Assembly (NCBI GenBank): GCA_026770025.1
Contig: JAMXDE010000003.1
Location: forward strand, 1,178,001-1,242,000
From: Craspedostauros australis
Lineage: Eukaryota > Bacillariophyta > Bacillariophyceae > Mastogloiales > Achnanthaceae
DNA: 64,000 nucleotides
Direction: 5' to 3'
Shown: positions 21,518 through 33,240 of the stretch, in pieces
How the letters are laid out: every line of letters starts with the position of its first letter
Position numbering within the stretch: the first letter of the stretch is position 1
The notes under the pieces: model-generated
Told to the model about the DNA's origin: nothing
The model's database searches: none
The model's input: only the letters and a program-made list of their open reading frames with translations
Position numbers and translations under genes: made by a program

Positions 21518-22339
21518 TTACAGCTCCGGCTTGGTGAAAAGCGACAGCCGACCCTTGACCCATTCCTCGATTGTGGAATGGCCGCCACCCTCGCCGCCGA
21601 CGTACTTGGGCACGCTGTGCGCTGGCATGGCCTTCTTGGCATCCTCGATGGTAACGAACTGGATACGATCCAGAATCTTCTGCTTCGTGAAGACGCTGGC
21701 CACCTTGATGGTGGTGTTGATGATGACGCGCATGACGCCGCTGGCACCAGCGATACGGATGGCCTGCGGTCGCAGCGGGAAGGACTGGTAGATCTTCTGC
21801 ATCTTCTTTTCGTTGCCGATCTTGGGGCCTTCCGGTTTCTGGGATGAGTCGATGACGAACGTGATGCCGTTCTTCAATGATTTGTGATCGGCATGCACGG
21901 CCATGAAGAACATGAGGGCGGCCTGCACGTGGTGGCGCTCCTCGTCGAGGGGGACCTTGTTGCCGCCCTTGATCCACAGCACGGACAGGCCGTTGTTGTC
22001 GACGCCGGCTGGTTTGTAGGGGTAGAGCTGGTAGGCCGCTTCCGGCTTCCACAGGTCGTCGTCGATGCCCTCCGGCACGCCGCAGTCCGCCATGATGTCG
22101 AGCAGCTTCTTGTACTTCTTCGTGGCCTCCTCGACGCGCAGCTTGCTGTTGATGGTGTTCATGGCGAGGAAGCAGAGTCCGATGCGGGATTCCTCCACGC
22201 CGTGCTCCTCCATCAGGGCCGCCTTGACCTTGCGCATGGCCTCGAGCTCCTCCTCGGTGTACGTGATCAGCTGGAAGGCCTCGCTCTTTTCGTAAGGAAC
22301 GCTGGTGGCATCGTCTGTCTTTGTCGTTGGTCCGCACAT
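21518..22339 (-). CDS. CRAL-TRIO (Sec14-like) lipid-binding domain protein
   Basis: 273 residues from the ATG at 22339 (AAGATGTGC). The N-terminal 100 residues are a helical CRAL-TRIO-N-like part (FLAMNTINSKLRVEEATKKYKKLL, typical of the FLRA-KF-ve-A wording). The lipid-binding fold follows from about residue 125 (LWIKGG, ALMFFMAVHADHKSLKNGITFVID, QKIYQSFPLRPQAIRIAG, RVIINTTIKVASVFTKQKILDRIQFV). Proteins of this family carry phosphoinositides, tocopherols or other lipids between membranes. There is no GOLD domain or membrane segment, so it is probably soluble. Ligand unknown. Confidence 0.85.
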   Translation of the reverse strand: MCGPTTKTDDATSVPYEKSEAFQLITYTEEELEAMRKVKAALMEEHGVEESRIGLCFLAMNTINSKLRVEEATKKYKKLLDIMADCGVPEGIDDDLWKPEAAYQLYPYKPAGVDNNGLSVLWIKGGNKVPLDEERHHVQAALMFFMAVHADHKSLKNGITFVIDSSQKPEGPKIGNEKKMQKIYQSFPLRPQAIRIAGASGVMRVIINTTIKVASVFTKQKILDRIQFVTIEDAKKAMPAHSVPKYVGGEGGGHSTIEEWVKGRLSLFTKPEL

Positions 22340-23226
22340 CTTGCTTCTATAATACGTTGGTTCTATTCTGTTATGCTTGGATGGTGTGATGAATGTGTGG
22401 GTATTCTATTGGTCTCTTCGAGAATTGTGTGCAAAAGGAATGGATGAACAGAGGAATGGAGGAATCGACGGAGAAACGCGTTGTTGCTTGATGGATGAAA
22501 AGAGTTCTTTCGTTTGGAATTTATGAGGTCATGGAACACGTTGCGCACAAAAGCGATGACGATGCCATCGTTCTTTGGTGCGTTGTAGGTAATTGTAACC
22601 GGTGATGGTATGATGTCAGTCGTTTTCGACGATGTGGCATCTCCCAATCACACGTCACAATAAGGCTACTCATGTCTCATGCGACGCGGATAGACCACAA
22701 AAGGGTTTAGTGACATTGCCCACCACGTGTTTTTCGTTGACGTGGAGGAAATGTACTCTTTTGCAGGCCCATCTTGGACGAAGTGAGATTCGACCAGATC
22801 CAGCCAAAACTGTATGGAGGGTTGTAGGTACGCACTCCTCCTATGTAGGTACCTACGTCCATGCATTTCGCCTTGTGCCAGTGTCGACCGACGAAGTGTG
22901 GATGGATCGATGGATCGATTTCTGCAATGCCGAATTGATTCATCGATGCCGCTCCTGTTCGCAATAATGGATGAGTCAGCCCTCTTGCTTGAAGGATGCT
23001 CGCCATCCACATCATATGTTCTATTGATGCATTCATTGAGATGTCTGAAGATACGAGTTTGTACTTGGAGGAACAGAATATCTGTGGAGAGAAGATGCCG
23101 TACCTAGAATCAGGGAATAGCAAATAATTTGTTGAGATTCCAAGAGCAGGAGTACAGGCTGGCTGTAGAGATCATGCTGTCGTACTCTACTCCGTGGTAC
23201 ACCACGCCACACCATCCCACACAATC
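22340..23226. other. Intergenic region, no gene seen
   Basis: About 0.9 kb with GATGGATCGATGG-type simple sequence near 22905-22925. Minus and plus frames up to 138 codons overlap each other and have no motif. Confidence 0.5.
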
Positions 23227-24300
23227 CTATCTATTTCTGTCGTCACCACCCGTCGCATCGTCACCTTCGCCCTTCACACGACGCTTGTACTCCGCGGCCG
23301 TCTCTCGATTCGGCATGCCCCAAATGCCAACGCGTTTGCGCCGAGCCTGCTGCTCCATGTACAGATACATGGCCTTGCCTTCGGGGCCGTAGACGGCACC
23401 TTGACCTTGGTACACTTCCGCCAATCCCTTGCGCAGCATGTAGGCATCCATGTGGATGCGCTGACCGCGCCATCCCTTGATCCATACCTGTCCCACGGCG
23501 CGACCGTACTGATCCTTGCGCAGCAACCGCACGTAGACCTTGCTGTGGCCCAACATATTCTGCAGGGCCATCTTGGCCTCGGGTCCGAAGGGTTGTCCGG
23601 GTTTGCCGAACTTGGCCGTTTCGGGCGCATCGATCGTGCAGAGACGTATCGGTATGGTCTGCGATGTGAGGCTGATCTGTTTCGGCACGCGCTGCCACGG
23701 CAACGGCGTGTGGTACAGCCGAATCGTGTCGCCGTCCGTGATGGAAGCCGCACGTCCCGCCAGGACGGTGCCGAATCGTTTGCTGGGCACGTCGGAGATG
23801 GATCGGTACGATCTCCAGAATGGTTCCAAACCGCCGAGCCAGAGACCGATGAGGAAGGCCACGACGACGAGCACGCGCTGCGCCGGCGTCAGGTCGTGGA
23901 CGGCCGTCATCGTTGTGTACATGGCGAGCTGGACGTAGGGGAGGATGCGGTCCTTCCAGATGGGGTATTTGTCGAACATGGCGGATGCATACTGCAGCGC
24001 GGATTGCAACGATGCCTGTGCCATCTGCAATTTCGTCAGCTCCTGTTGGCCGCCACGCAAATGCGCCACCGTCCTCGCGGATGGTGACGAAAACAGAAGA
24101 TCCGATATTCCTGCGCAAACTTGAGACTGCGGTGACGATGACGATGCTGCTGATGACGGAGCAGTCGTTGTTTTCGTTGGTGTTGCTGCTGCGACAGTTG
24201 TCGCTGTGACAGCCACCGCCGTTTCGACCAGCGCCAACGAGATCAGCGACCAGATGAATGCAATCACCATGGATCCTGGCTTTCTATGAAGGCTTGGCAT
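23227..24300 (-). CDS. Membrane-anchored staphylococcal-nuclease-like (thermonuclease) protein
   Basis: 357 residues from the ATG at 24300 (A at -3); the upstream frame is open only through a 10-bp repeat and lacks support. A hydrophobic N-terminal segment at 11-31 is a signal peptide or anchor and a second helix lies at about 141-158 (VLVVVAFLIGLWLGGL). The SNase domain spans about 172-330: TDGDTIRL (188-195) with the metal-binding Asp, IRLCTIDAPE (218-227) supplying Arg219 and Glu227, and KDQYGRAVG with Arg267, so the three catalytic positions are kept. Layout and size resemble the LCL3-type membrane nucleases of fungi. It probably cleaves DNA and RNA with Ca2+ in an organelle or the secretory pathway; the location is not decided by the sequence. 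Confidence 0.87.
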   Translation of the reverse strand: MPSLHRKPGSMVIAFIWSLISLALVETAVAVTATTVAAATPTKTTTAPSSAASSSSPQSQVCAGISDLLFSSPSARTVAHLRGGQQELTKLQMAQASLQSALQYASAMFDKYPIWKDRILPYVQLAMYTTMTAVHDLTPAQRVLVVVAFLIGLWLGGLEPFWRSYRSISDVPSKRFGTVLAGRAASITDGDTIRLYHTPLPWQRVPKQISLTSQTIPIRLCTIDAPETAKFGKPGQPFGPEAKMALQNMLGHSKVYVRLLRKDQYGRAVGQVWIKGWRGQRIHMDAYMLRKGLAEVYQGQGAVYGPEGKAMYLYMEQQARRKRVGIWGMPNRETAAEYKRRVKGEGDDATGGDDRNR

Positions 24301-24791
24301 CCTGTGCGTCCTGTGCGTCCTGTGCGTACTGAAGGAGAGTATTAGAGAAGTGTGTTTGGATGGTACAGGAATGTTCTGTTCCACTGTTTCCTCCTTCATT
24401 CACCGATACATCAATGAACCGCGGAGTGACTTGTGTGTGTGATGGATGGATCGATGGATGGATCGATGGATCGATGGATGGATCGAATGAATGATACTGA
24501 CATGAAATTAGAGGCACCATGTTGCAGTGGGGATCTTGTGTGTTTGTGGTGGTGGTTGGCGGGTTTGGTTTTGAATTCAAGTCTGATTCACGAATGAGAC
24601 GAATCACGCTCAAACACATGACTTGATTCTGACGTCAATCACGAACATATTCTGCATTCGAAGAAGAATGAGCGATGCGTGGACACCCACCGTCATCACA
24701 ACGCATTGCTCAACACCAATGCCCATACAACTTCGAGAGTCGTCGACGGAACGAAGGTCCTACTCGTACGTGCAAGTACTCGTGCGACACC
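24301..24791. repeat. Divergent promoter region with simple repeats
   Basis: Between divergent nuclease and carrier genes. It contains three CTGTGCGTCC units at 24301-24330 and a GATGGATC/GATGG tetranucleotide-like tract at about 24440-24488. Confidence 0.7.
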
Positions 24792-25643
24792 ATGGCAACG
24801 CAGTGCAAGACGAATGAGACCGGCAGCAGCGGGAACGCAATTGCCAATAATGCTACTCGTACTCCGACCACATTGACAAAAGCGCCATCATCGGATTGGC
24901 TGCAACTCGCCATCGCAGGATGCATCGGCGGCGCGACGGCCGGCGTCGTCGCCGATGGAGTTCTGTACGCCGTCGACAGCGCCAAAGTGCAGGCGCAGAG
25001 CAAGGCCCAATTCGCGCCGCGCATGCTGCTGCGAGGACTCGTGCCGTCGCTGGCCTTTGGCACGGTGCCGTCGTTCGGCGTCTTCTTCTTCCTCTACGCG
25101 CCGCTGCGCGATGTCAGTCCACTGGCATCGGCCGCCTGCGCCATTCCAGCCACGTTGGTGGGCATTCCGGCCGACGTCATCAAGAAACGATTGGTGCTGG
25201 GCCTCGATGCATCCGTCACGGCCGCCGCACGCCACGCGATACAGCAGACCGGGTTGTTCGCTGGTTGGCACGTCAACTTAGTGCGCGATATTCCGTTCGC
25301 CGTCATCAAACTGTCGTTCTACGAGACGCTGGCGCGGCAATATCGTGCTTGGTACCAGCAGACGGTCATATCCGCGACGGGCGCGAGTATCTGTGGCATC
25401 GTGTCGGGTGTGGGCTGCGCAATCGTCACGTGTCCCCTCGATGTCATCAATACGCGCATCAAATCGGGTGATGCGCAGACCACATCCATTCGCAAGGCCG
25501 CGGCGCAGCTGATCCGCAGCGAGGGCGTCAGTTCTCTGTTTCGCGGTGTGGCATTGCGGTCGCTCATCATGGGCGTTGGCAGTTCCATCTTTTGGCCCAT
25601 CCAGACGTACGTGTCGCAAGCGATATACGTGCCGCCAAGGTGA
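24792..25643 (+). CDS. Mitochondrial carrier family (SLC25) protein
   Basis: 283 residues from the ATG at 24792 (ACACCATGG context). Three SLC25 repeats are visible. The signature P-x-D/E-x-x-K/R appears as IPADVIKKR in the second and CPLDVINTR in the third repeat; the first reads YAVDSAKVQ, with Ala in place of Pro. The glycine-rich helix starts (AGCIGGATAGVV, GIVSGVGCAIV) and R-G-L/F-R-G matrix-loop motifs (LLRGLVPSLAF, LFRGVALRSL) agree. Overall it is most like the S-adenosylmethionine carrier group by eye, but substrate assignment is not secure. The family sits in the inner mitochondrial membrane, and some members in plastids. Confidence 0.85.
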   Translation: MATQCKTNETGSSGNAIANNATRTPTTLTKAPSSDWLQLAIAGCIGGATAGVVADGVLYAVDSAKVQAQSKAQFAPRMLLRGLVPSLAFGTVPSFGVFFFLYAPLRDVSPLASAACAIPATLVGIPADVIKKRLVLGLDASVTAAARHAIQQTGLFAGWHVNLVRDIPFAVIKLSFYETLARQYRAWYQQTVISATGASICGIVSGVGCAIVTCPLDVINTRIKSGDAQTTSIRKAAAQLIRSEGVSSLFRGVALRSLIMGVGSSIFWPIQTYVSQAIYVPPR

Positions 25644-26739
25644 GATATGATCTTGATGATGACACACGTCGAGCACATTGTGGTGCGGCATTCTACTCTG
25701 GTGCACACCAGTCGTTCGGGCACGCATGCATACCAATGGTGCTGCAGGGACTGTGGTATCCATACCAACGCTATGATATGGTGTGATATGATATGAGTAC
25801 CACAGTGCAGAGATGTGGGCGCCTCTATGGAAACGTCTGAATTCTTATGCACGCGATTTGAATGCCGGCTGTGAAGCTCTCGAATTGGTTCGCCGAGAGA
25901 CAGAGTGCCATGCTGCGGATAGAGGCTGCTTCGTAGAGTCCCATTCAGCGCAGGGTGTGCCATGTAGCAACAGCCAATGACATTCGAATGGAGAGGATCG
26001 ACGGGACCCTCGTCGAATAGACGGAATGGATTGCATTTTTGCAGCCTACGGCAACTTGGCACATCGTCATTGCGAGGCAATGGGACCTACGAGTCTGAAC
26101 CCAGATATTCAGCGTCACCTTGCTCCATCCATGATGTTGCGATTGAACTTGGACTGCAACCACCATCGATTGTCTTCGCAATCCTAAATCCACTTCGACT
26201 ACTAGTATGCCGGTTGCAAGTCGTTTTTTCACTGCCGACGATTTTGGTTCCAGAGACGATCGTTGTCGCCGCACATGGTTGAAGTAAAAGGGATTTAATC
26301 ATGCTGTTGATCCAATCATAGTACTAGTACGCACCGTTGTCGGTTCCATACTCGCCCGGTTTACTCTTTTTCTGTAACTAACTATGCAACATAACAATTG
26401 TGTGTGTAATGTGGCCGTGTTACTATATGATACATTCAGCGTGATCACACTTCGGATTGCATACTCGCATGATGGAAGATACGTCGAGTACTCGAGCTCA
26501 TGGGCTTTTCGTTGCTGCGCTTGGCCATCTCAATCCGTGCCACAGATGCACGCGCGCTTGACAATGACGATGCTGTCATCTGAGAAGCACAACATAGGGC
26601 ATCGATGATACGTGCAACTGGAGCTGCGATGATCTCTCACATGGTGACTCATCCAATTCCAGAACACACTTGAGATTCTCAAGCCATCGATCCTCAATGC
26701 GGCATTGTAGGTCCTCGTTCATCTTGGTCTTGAATATGG
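25644..26739. other. Intergenic region between convergent genes, no gene seen
   Basis: About 1.1 kb separating the 3' ends of the carrier and GET1-like genes. Overlapping short frames only. AT content rises at 26280-26460. Confidence 0.5.
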
Positions 26740-27381
26740 CTATGAGCATGACAACTGCAACAGAGCCTCCACACCTTCCATGATCTTCTTGACGGTGACT
26801 TGCGACGACCAGAACACGACCAACGCACCCGTGCTGGCCTGCGGGTTGACCAGACCCCACTTGGAGAGCTTCATGCCGACCCCGATGATGGAGATTGGGA
26901 ACATGAAGGCCTTGTTCCACGTCGACACCAACCCGTAGGCCTCGTCTTCCGAAACGACGACCTTGGAGCTGCTGGGCAGCCTGGACCCGTCCAACCGCAT
27001 GATGGCGATGCCGTAGTACACGAAGAAGACGAGACCCGTCACGGCGTAGTTGGCATTGCGCACGATCCTCTGCACCAAAGCGATCTTGCGCTTGCGATCG
27101 GCGTAGATGGTCTCGAGCTCCTTTTCGGCGGCCAGCACCTGGCGCTCCAGCTTGGACGTCTCGACGAAGGCGGACGGACCCAGCTTGCGCTTCAGCGTCG
27201 TCTCGTACTGCAGCGCGTAGAGCTTGCGTTCCTGGTTCTTCAACGTGGAGGACCGGATCTGGACGGACCAGACCACGAGGCGGCGGATCAGCTCCCACGC
27301 GGCACCCACGAACAGCAGGATCATCATGTCGGTCGTTCGCAGTTCGTCGACCGGTATTTCTGGATGTGGAATCAAGCCCAT
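26740..27381 (-). CDS. GET1/WRB-like subunit of the tail-anchored protein insertase
   Basis: 213 residues from the ATG at 27381. A first membrane helix at about 18-40 is followed by a charged coiled coil at about 44-105 (ALQYETTLKRKLGPS, KLERQVLAAEKELETIYADR) and then by two further hydrophobic segments at about 109-130 (YAVTGLVFFVYYGIAIM) and 155-195. TM1, cytosolic coiled coil, TM2, TM3 is the GET1/WRB (CHD5 family) topology, and the length is typical. In yeast and animals this subunit binds the targeting ATPase GET3 through the coiled coil and inserts tail-anchored proteins into the ER. No GET2/CAML partner is seen nearby. Confidence 0.82.
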   Translation of the reverse strand: MGLIPHPEIPVDELRTTDMMILLFVGAAWELIRRLVVWSVQIRSSTLKNQERKLYALQYETTLKRKLGPSAFVETSKLERQVLAAEKELETIYADRKRKIALVQRIVRNANYAVTGLVFFVYYGIAIMRLDGSRLPSSSKVVVSEDEAYGLVSTWNKAFMFPISIIGVGMKLSKWGLVNPQASTGALVVFWSSQVTVKKIMEGVEALLQLSCS

Positions 27382-28699
27382 TGTGCTACTGCGTGGATCG
27401 TCGCTTTGCCTTCTCTTGCTTACTTTGGTTGTTGCTTTCTGTTCCGTTCAGTGCCGCCACAAGGTTGTGTGACAGTGTGTATGTAGAGTAGTTGTGTGGT
27501 AGAATATAATACTATATGACAATACCCTCCTCCATCGTTCATGGCGCTCGCATTACACGGTCAAGGGTTTGAACGGCGGCCATCATCGACTCCGCCATGG
27601 TCGAACTTTGGCAACCTCACCACTCCACTCACGCGTCTGTCAGCATGTCCGCCCATACACATTCAAATTGGAGTCATATCGGTCGATTGCACGTCTCGTT
27701 GAAACTAGTAATCTAGACTTGAGGAAGAGGTTCGACGATTTAAAACGAACAATGAAATTCGACAGGCACATATGCACATTGTCCGTCTGTTCGGTTTGTA
27801 CAGCAAACGAACAATTACGACCAACAGCTTTGTGTTCAGAAGTTGGCGTCGAAAGTTCCTCCCTTGGTGTTTCGCGCAAGCGAGGTGTTCGTGTCGAAAG
27901 AACCATGGGCGACTTTGCATTGCTACCGGATATGGTCGACAATAAGTAAACCAGAATATAGAAAACGAAATTGGAAGCGTGAATGACCTGCTGGAATACA
28001 AGCGCTGAAAAAGTCCGTATTGTCGCATGTTGGAGAAGCTGCGAAGCACAATGCTCCACCATGCAGGTACGCATGTGGGTATTGCCCGTGGTCGTTCATG
28101 TTGTTCCTTGCAGATGTTCACTGAGGTACGTACTACTACAAATATCATCACGAGCAGTTGTACTCTTGACTGGGCCAATCTCGTGTTGTGCTCGCGCTAT
28201 AGGGCCCCATTCAGCGAAGTCGAGTATTATTCTGCGGATTTGAGATACTGAAACGTGATATTTTTAGACATCAATTTTTCGTCTTGTCCATTAGGATTAG
28301 ATATATTTAGCTAGCTTCTACGACACAAATACATGGCTGGCTTGTCCTCACCGTGGACGAAAATGATGACGTCATCGACGGTCGATGCCAGACTGAGATG
28401 GTATCCAGCAGCCTCGATGGTGATGTTGTGAAAGGTTCAGTGTCACGTTCATTCCTTGTGTTGTCGATGGTTTGGCTCTGGTGTGCGTTACCTCCTTTGT
28501 GCGTGGGATGTCAAACAGCACGGTGTTGGTGGTGGCATCCCTACACGTCCACTTCCACGTTCACGGCAATAGCAACACTTGCGAATATGACACAACAGAA
28601 TATTATATCATATAGTATCATATAATAATATAGTATTGTGTTATGAAGCATAACACCAGGGACCAGGAAAACAAGCACAGTAGAAACATGTACAGATAG
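27382..28699. other. Intergenic region, no gene seen
   Basis: About 1.3 kb. Short frames on both strands overlap without motifs. An AT-rich block with ATATAGTATCATAT-type palindromic words lies at 28596-28640, just left of the decayed element. Confidence 0.5.
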
Positions 28700-31600
28700 T
28701 ATTCTACAAAATGAATGCAAACACCGAAACCGCACCGACGTCAACGGGTGTCAACCATAGAAAAGATACAGAAGTGAGGCCAACAGCAGCGACAATGGCA
28801 GGCAAAGCAATGGTAAATCATAAGGAGACTGCCAACGGCATACACGGAGGAGGACAGTCACAAACAAGGGCTGTCAAGACCATGCCAAGGAAGGCTGGGA
28901 GCAAGAAACGGGATAAGATGCTGACACTTGTGGAAGGAGAAAACGAGGAAGGAGTCTCCACTGCGCGTAAGACAACGACAAGCATGTGGAAATCTCTGCC
29001 AGGAGAAATCCACAAGGTAGCTGTTTCATTCTCCTACTGTGAAGTGATGGCAGAGGAAGGCAGGTCGATCCATATCCTGGTGAAAGGGATGATGAATCAA
29101 CAATAAAGGTGGACCGGGAAGGCGACTGCGAAAACAGGACACCATCCCGGTGCAGGAAGTGCAGGTGTTCATCAGCATGGTCATCGATGGAAGAACAAAT
29201 TTGGTGTAGCACAAGTGCCCAAAACAGACGAATGACGACAGCAGATCCAACAACTTGCTGCTGACTTGAGCATGACAGATCCAAACATGATGCTGAAAGA
29301 CATGATGATTCCCAATTCAGGAGGGCTCCTGAGGAAGACTGAGATCACCATTGCGCGGAGAGCGGCTGTGAATGTGTTGGGGTCACGGTACCCAGACATC
29401 ACGTTCGTTCCCCAAGGCAAAGATGCGGTAATGGGGGAAACCGAAAGCAGCATGATGAGCACAACCGCAGAAGGGAGCGGAAAGAAGCGAAAGACGAGAG
29501 ATAGCGACATCGTCCAACCAAGAAACCTCAAGCAGAAGAAAATCAAATTCATGACCAGCACACCAACCGCGATAGAGGTGGAGGGACAGCGTTTGGCAAA
29601 GGCGATGGAGCACAACACAAGTAGTGAGAGTGAGGAGTCCGACGAAGATGAAGAGTCATGCAAGAGTGAAGGGAGCACAATCAGTGCGAAAACGGATGAA
29701 GACAGTGATAGCGATGCATCCGTGGAGAGCAAGACCACGCATACGCTGAAGAAAGGCACTGTAGTGAAGAGATTTGACATGACAGTACTGGTCAAATCAG
29801 GCGGCAATCCAGTGAAGAGGTATCTGAAGCCACTTAACAATGGCTAGGGGCGCTCAAGGATCACGCCGACACGATCTTCCTCATGGTGTGGAAGGTGCAA
29901 GATACCACTGAGGTGATCGGCAAAGCCAACCAATTTCCAACAACTGAGAAGGAGCTGATGGTGTATGTGAGCAGGATGAAGGCAACATTGAATGGTCGAA
30001 CAGTGGCGGCACAAGTGCGTATTGTTATGACATGTGATCCAAAGGACATCATGTCAAAGTCAGGATCGCAGCTGAGTTTCTTCTACCAGTCGACTGGACA
30101 GACTCTGTACAAGAGACTGCTGGATGAAGTGGAGTACACAAAGCAAATTGGAATGCTCACCTACACGGGGAACTTTTCCAATGGACCTGCTATATGCGCC
30201 ATCATCAACAAGCATCTGAAGGCTGCAGGAGTCGAAGGCGAAGTTGGGGGAAGAGTCAGGGCGGACAGAATGATCAGTCAGGAATGGCAAGATGCTCATA
30301 AAGCTATGGGGAGGAGTTTCAAGGTGCAACCTTGGCAAGCTCTCAGGCTTGAAGCTGACAGCCGCTTCCATGTGAGAATCGCCAAAATCCTCTGTGAGAT
30401 GTTCAATGACATCTCCAAGATTGGGCCAGGAGAACTCTGCAACAGATTCATCCCCCATCCAATGGCAATGACGTTGGGCCCATATGGAGTGGCAGCCATG
30501 AAGAAGATGCTACGGAAACACAAAGTGGTACTGGGAAGGATGGTGGAAGTGCGAATCAGAGGGGTCGAAGACCTTGATGAGCTGGACACAACGGATCCAA
30601 GGAACCACTGAGATCGAACCTTGCCAATCAGGTGCATCTGATCACAAAGAGGCCGGTGTTTATCCATGTTGACAAGCAGGAGGTGCACTGGAATGGCGAG
30701 ACCGACATTGCCTACACATACATGCTCCCAGAGCATCTGGTGAGGGCAGAGGCAATCGTAAACACCCTGGCAGTGAGGTGCATGTGGGAAGTGGGAGCCA
30801 CCAGCGCGAACTGGTTCACTCTGACTGAGCTAGCCAAGGTGCATCAGGTGCAGTATGACAAGGAGACTGGGAAGTACGTGGTGGTCCAGATCGAATCGAT
30901 GTTGATGGTGGCAGACAAATTTCCGGATGTCGACATCAAAGGACTTGAAGTGGTGGAAGGATTGTCATGTTGACTGCTGACGCTTGACGACAAAAGTGCA
31001 TACTCGTTCACGACGCACACCAGTCAAAAAGGGACGGCGCTCGGCAAGCCTATCAAGTTGGTCATGAAGCGATGCATGGTGGAGGCTCCTGCGAGCATCT
31101 TACCAGGCCGTGGCGACAAGTGCAGGTATGATGCAAATCTTCCAGGCGGTAGGAAGCAAGTGGTCAATGGTGGTTCCACAGTCATGGTGGGCAAGTGTGG
31201 CCAAATAAGCATCTGCAGCACAGCTGGAAGTGCGAATGGTGGAGGATCTGATACAACCAAGGAGGCAGGGTGATCGCCCGATAATGGAAGCCATTGCGGA
31301 GCTGTGCAACAGGGAGGAAATGCGACAAGTGAATCTGTGTCGAAGGTCAATGAAGTTGTTCTGGATGTCTGGGATCGTTACGGCGGACGGAACAGGCATT
31401 CTGAAGGTGGTCCTTGAAGATGATGGAGCGATGGTGGAAGCCAGTGAAGTGAACGTGCCTACAGTTGGGCGGCTCAAGCAAGCGTATTGGGCAACATGGA
31501 GGTCCAAGCTCAAGGAGATGCTGGGTCGGAATAGCGTGCTTCAGGATCGTTTACGGCTGGGCAAGTGGAGCAGGGCAGGCAGTGTGGCCTCCATGAGGTA

Positions 31601-33240
31601 GAATAAGCAAACTGGGAAGCTTCAGGTCCATGGCGATGGATGGATGGATGGAATGGAGGGAGGTTCCAATGAAGTCAAGAAGGAAGCTGTTTTGGCAAGT
31701 GCCAGGAGTGGTGGGAAATGGAGAAGGGTCCCTGTGGATGGCTACAAGCAAGGAGATGGCATACGGATGCTGACAGTTGGTGAATGGGATGATGCCGTGG
31801 TGGCAGATACCCAGGGGACGGAGAGTGTCTGGGAGGATCTTGGCGAAGCCGAGTTGTGGGCTGTGAAACACATCAGATGCGAGGTCGACTGGAGAGATAT
31901 GGCCCAGCGTATACGAGAAGAGACAGCGGTTGGCAGAAGTGACAGGTCTGCCAGAAATGGCAAGGGAATGGCGGCATGGGTGATGGCCACTGATGAGACT
32001 CTGGAGGTGATGGTGTTTGGAACCTTTGAGGCTCCATGGAGGGAGGACCTGACATCGTCCCAGCGAGCGGAGTTGGCGGGAATTTACGGCGCGCCAATGA
32101 AGGTTTGGGAAATGAAGGAGAGGTTTGGAATACAAGACGGACGGGGGCGCTGAAGCTGTGACAACCTGTAAGCCCTGAAGGTGCTGGAGTGGGTACATGA
32201 ACCGAATCTGGCGAGTCCTGGTCACGACATGATGGTGGCTGCCATGAGGGTCCGAAGCCAGCTGAATACAACGTTTGTGGGATGACATGTGCATGGGCAT
32301 CAGGACGAGCACAAGAAGCCTGACGAACTTGATGTGTGGGAGCATATGAATGTCATTACGGACCGGATCGCAGTACAGCGATGACGAATGCTCGAAGAGG
32401 GTGATGCGTAAAGCTCTCACCAGAACACAGGGACGTGATCGTGGCACATTGCAAGACAAGGCGTTCGCAGGTCGAGCATCATGTATGCCAGTGTTGTTGG
32501 AGATGTGGTGGAGGCGGACATAGCGAGGGTCAGGGTGGAGCGAAGCATGAAGGTGATCGGTGGTGATGCCAACAAAAGCGTGCAACAACGGGTGGCAGGC
32601 AAGCTCACCAATACACAGAGGGTGCTCACCATGGAGCTCACAATACAGGAGGTGGCTGTGGGAATGCAGATGGTTTGGTAGAAGGCAAGGATGAGTGACA
32701 GCTGCCCCAGGTGCGGCAAGATGGAAACTCATGGCCACTTCTGGGTCTGCTACTCACTGGAATCGATGGCGTTTTGGAAAGTGCAGCGGAAACGGCTGAG
32801 GATCACGATGTGGAAGATGCCAACTCATCCTGCCATTGCGATAATACAGTTGAGCAATGTCAAGCAAGTGTTGAGAGGGCTGGGACCTGTTGGACGCATA
32901 TGCGCAAACTGGGCTGAGGCAAAGCTGATGGACAATCAACAGGAGGCAGGATGGGATTGGCTGGTCACGGGCGTGATCGTGGGGTCATGGACCGAGTTAC
33001 AGGAGCAGTACTATGCGCAAATTGGTCGCAGGCTGTCCACAGCAAGGTGGGCGGCATGGATCGTGCGCAAGCTCTGGAAGTTGGCATGGGAGCATTGGCA
33101 CCAACGCAATCAGGCGATGCATCGCACTGATGAGGGGCCAGAGGCTCACATGAGGCAGGTGGTGCGAGACTACAGCTCAACCCTGCAAGACGCAGCGCAA
33201 CTACGAGGGGCAAGCATGGCTATGTGGGCCTGACTACAGC
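28700..33240 (+). mobile_element. Decayed mobile-element remnant with an RNase H-like part and terminal zinc knuckle
   Basis: About 4.5 kb of plus-strand coding-like sequence, clearly broken (half a dozen or more interruptions). Parts in order: a basic Lys/Thr-rich region near 28.7-29.1 kb; an acidic, Glu/Ser-rich region near 29.3-29.8 kb; a globular unknown part at 29.9-30.6 kb; an RNase H-like part at about 31.9-32.1 kb (GKGMAAWVM, SSQRAELAGIY); and near the end a CCHC-like CPRCGKMETHGHFWVC followed by a Trp-rich tail. RNase H followed by a terminal zinc motif is the order of some non-LTR retroelements, but I see no reverse transcriptase motif, no terminal repeats and no poly-A tail. The family is therefore left open. 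Treated as a fossil. Confidence 0.55.
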
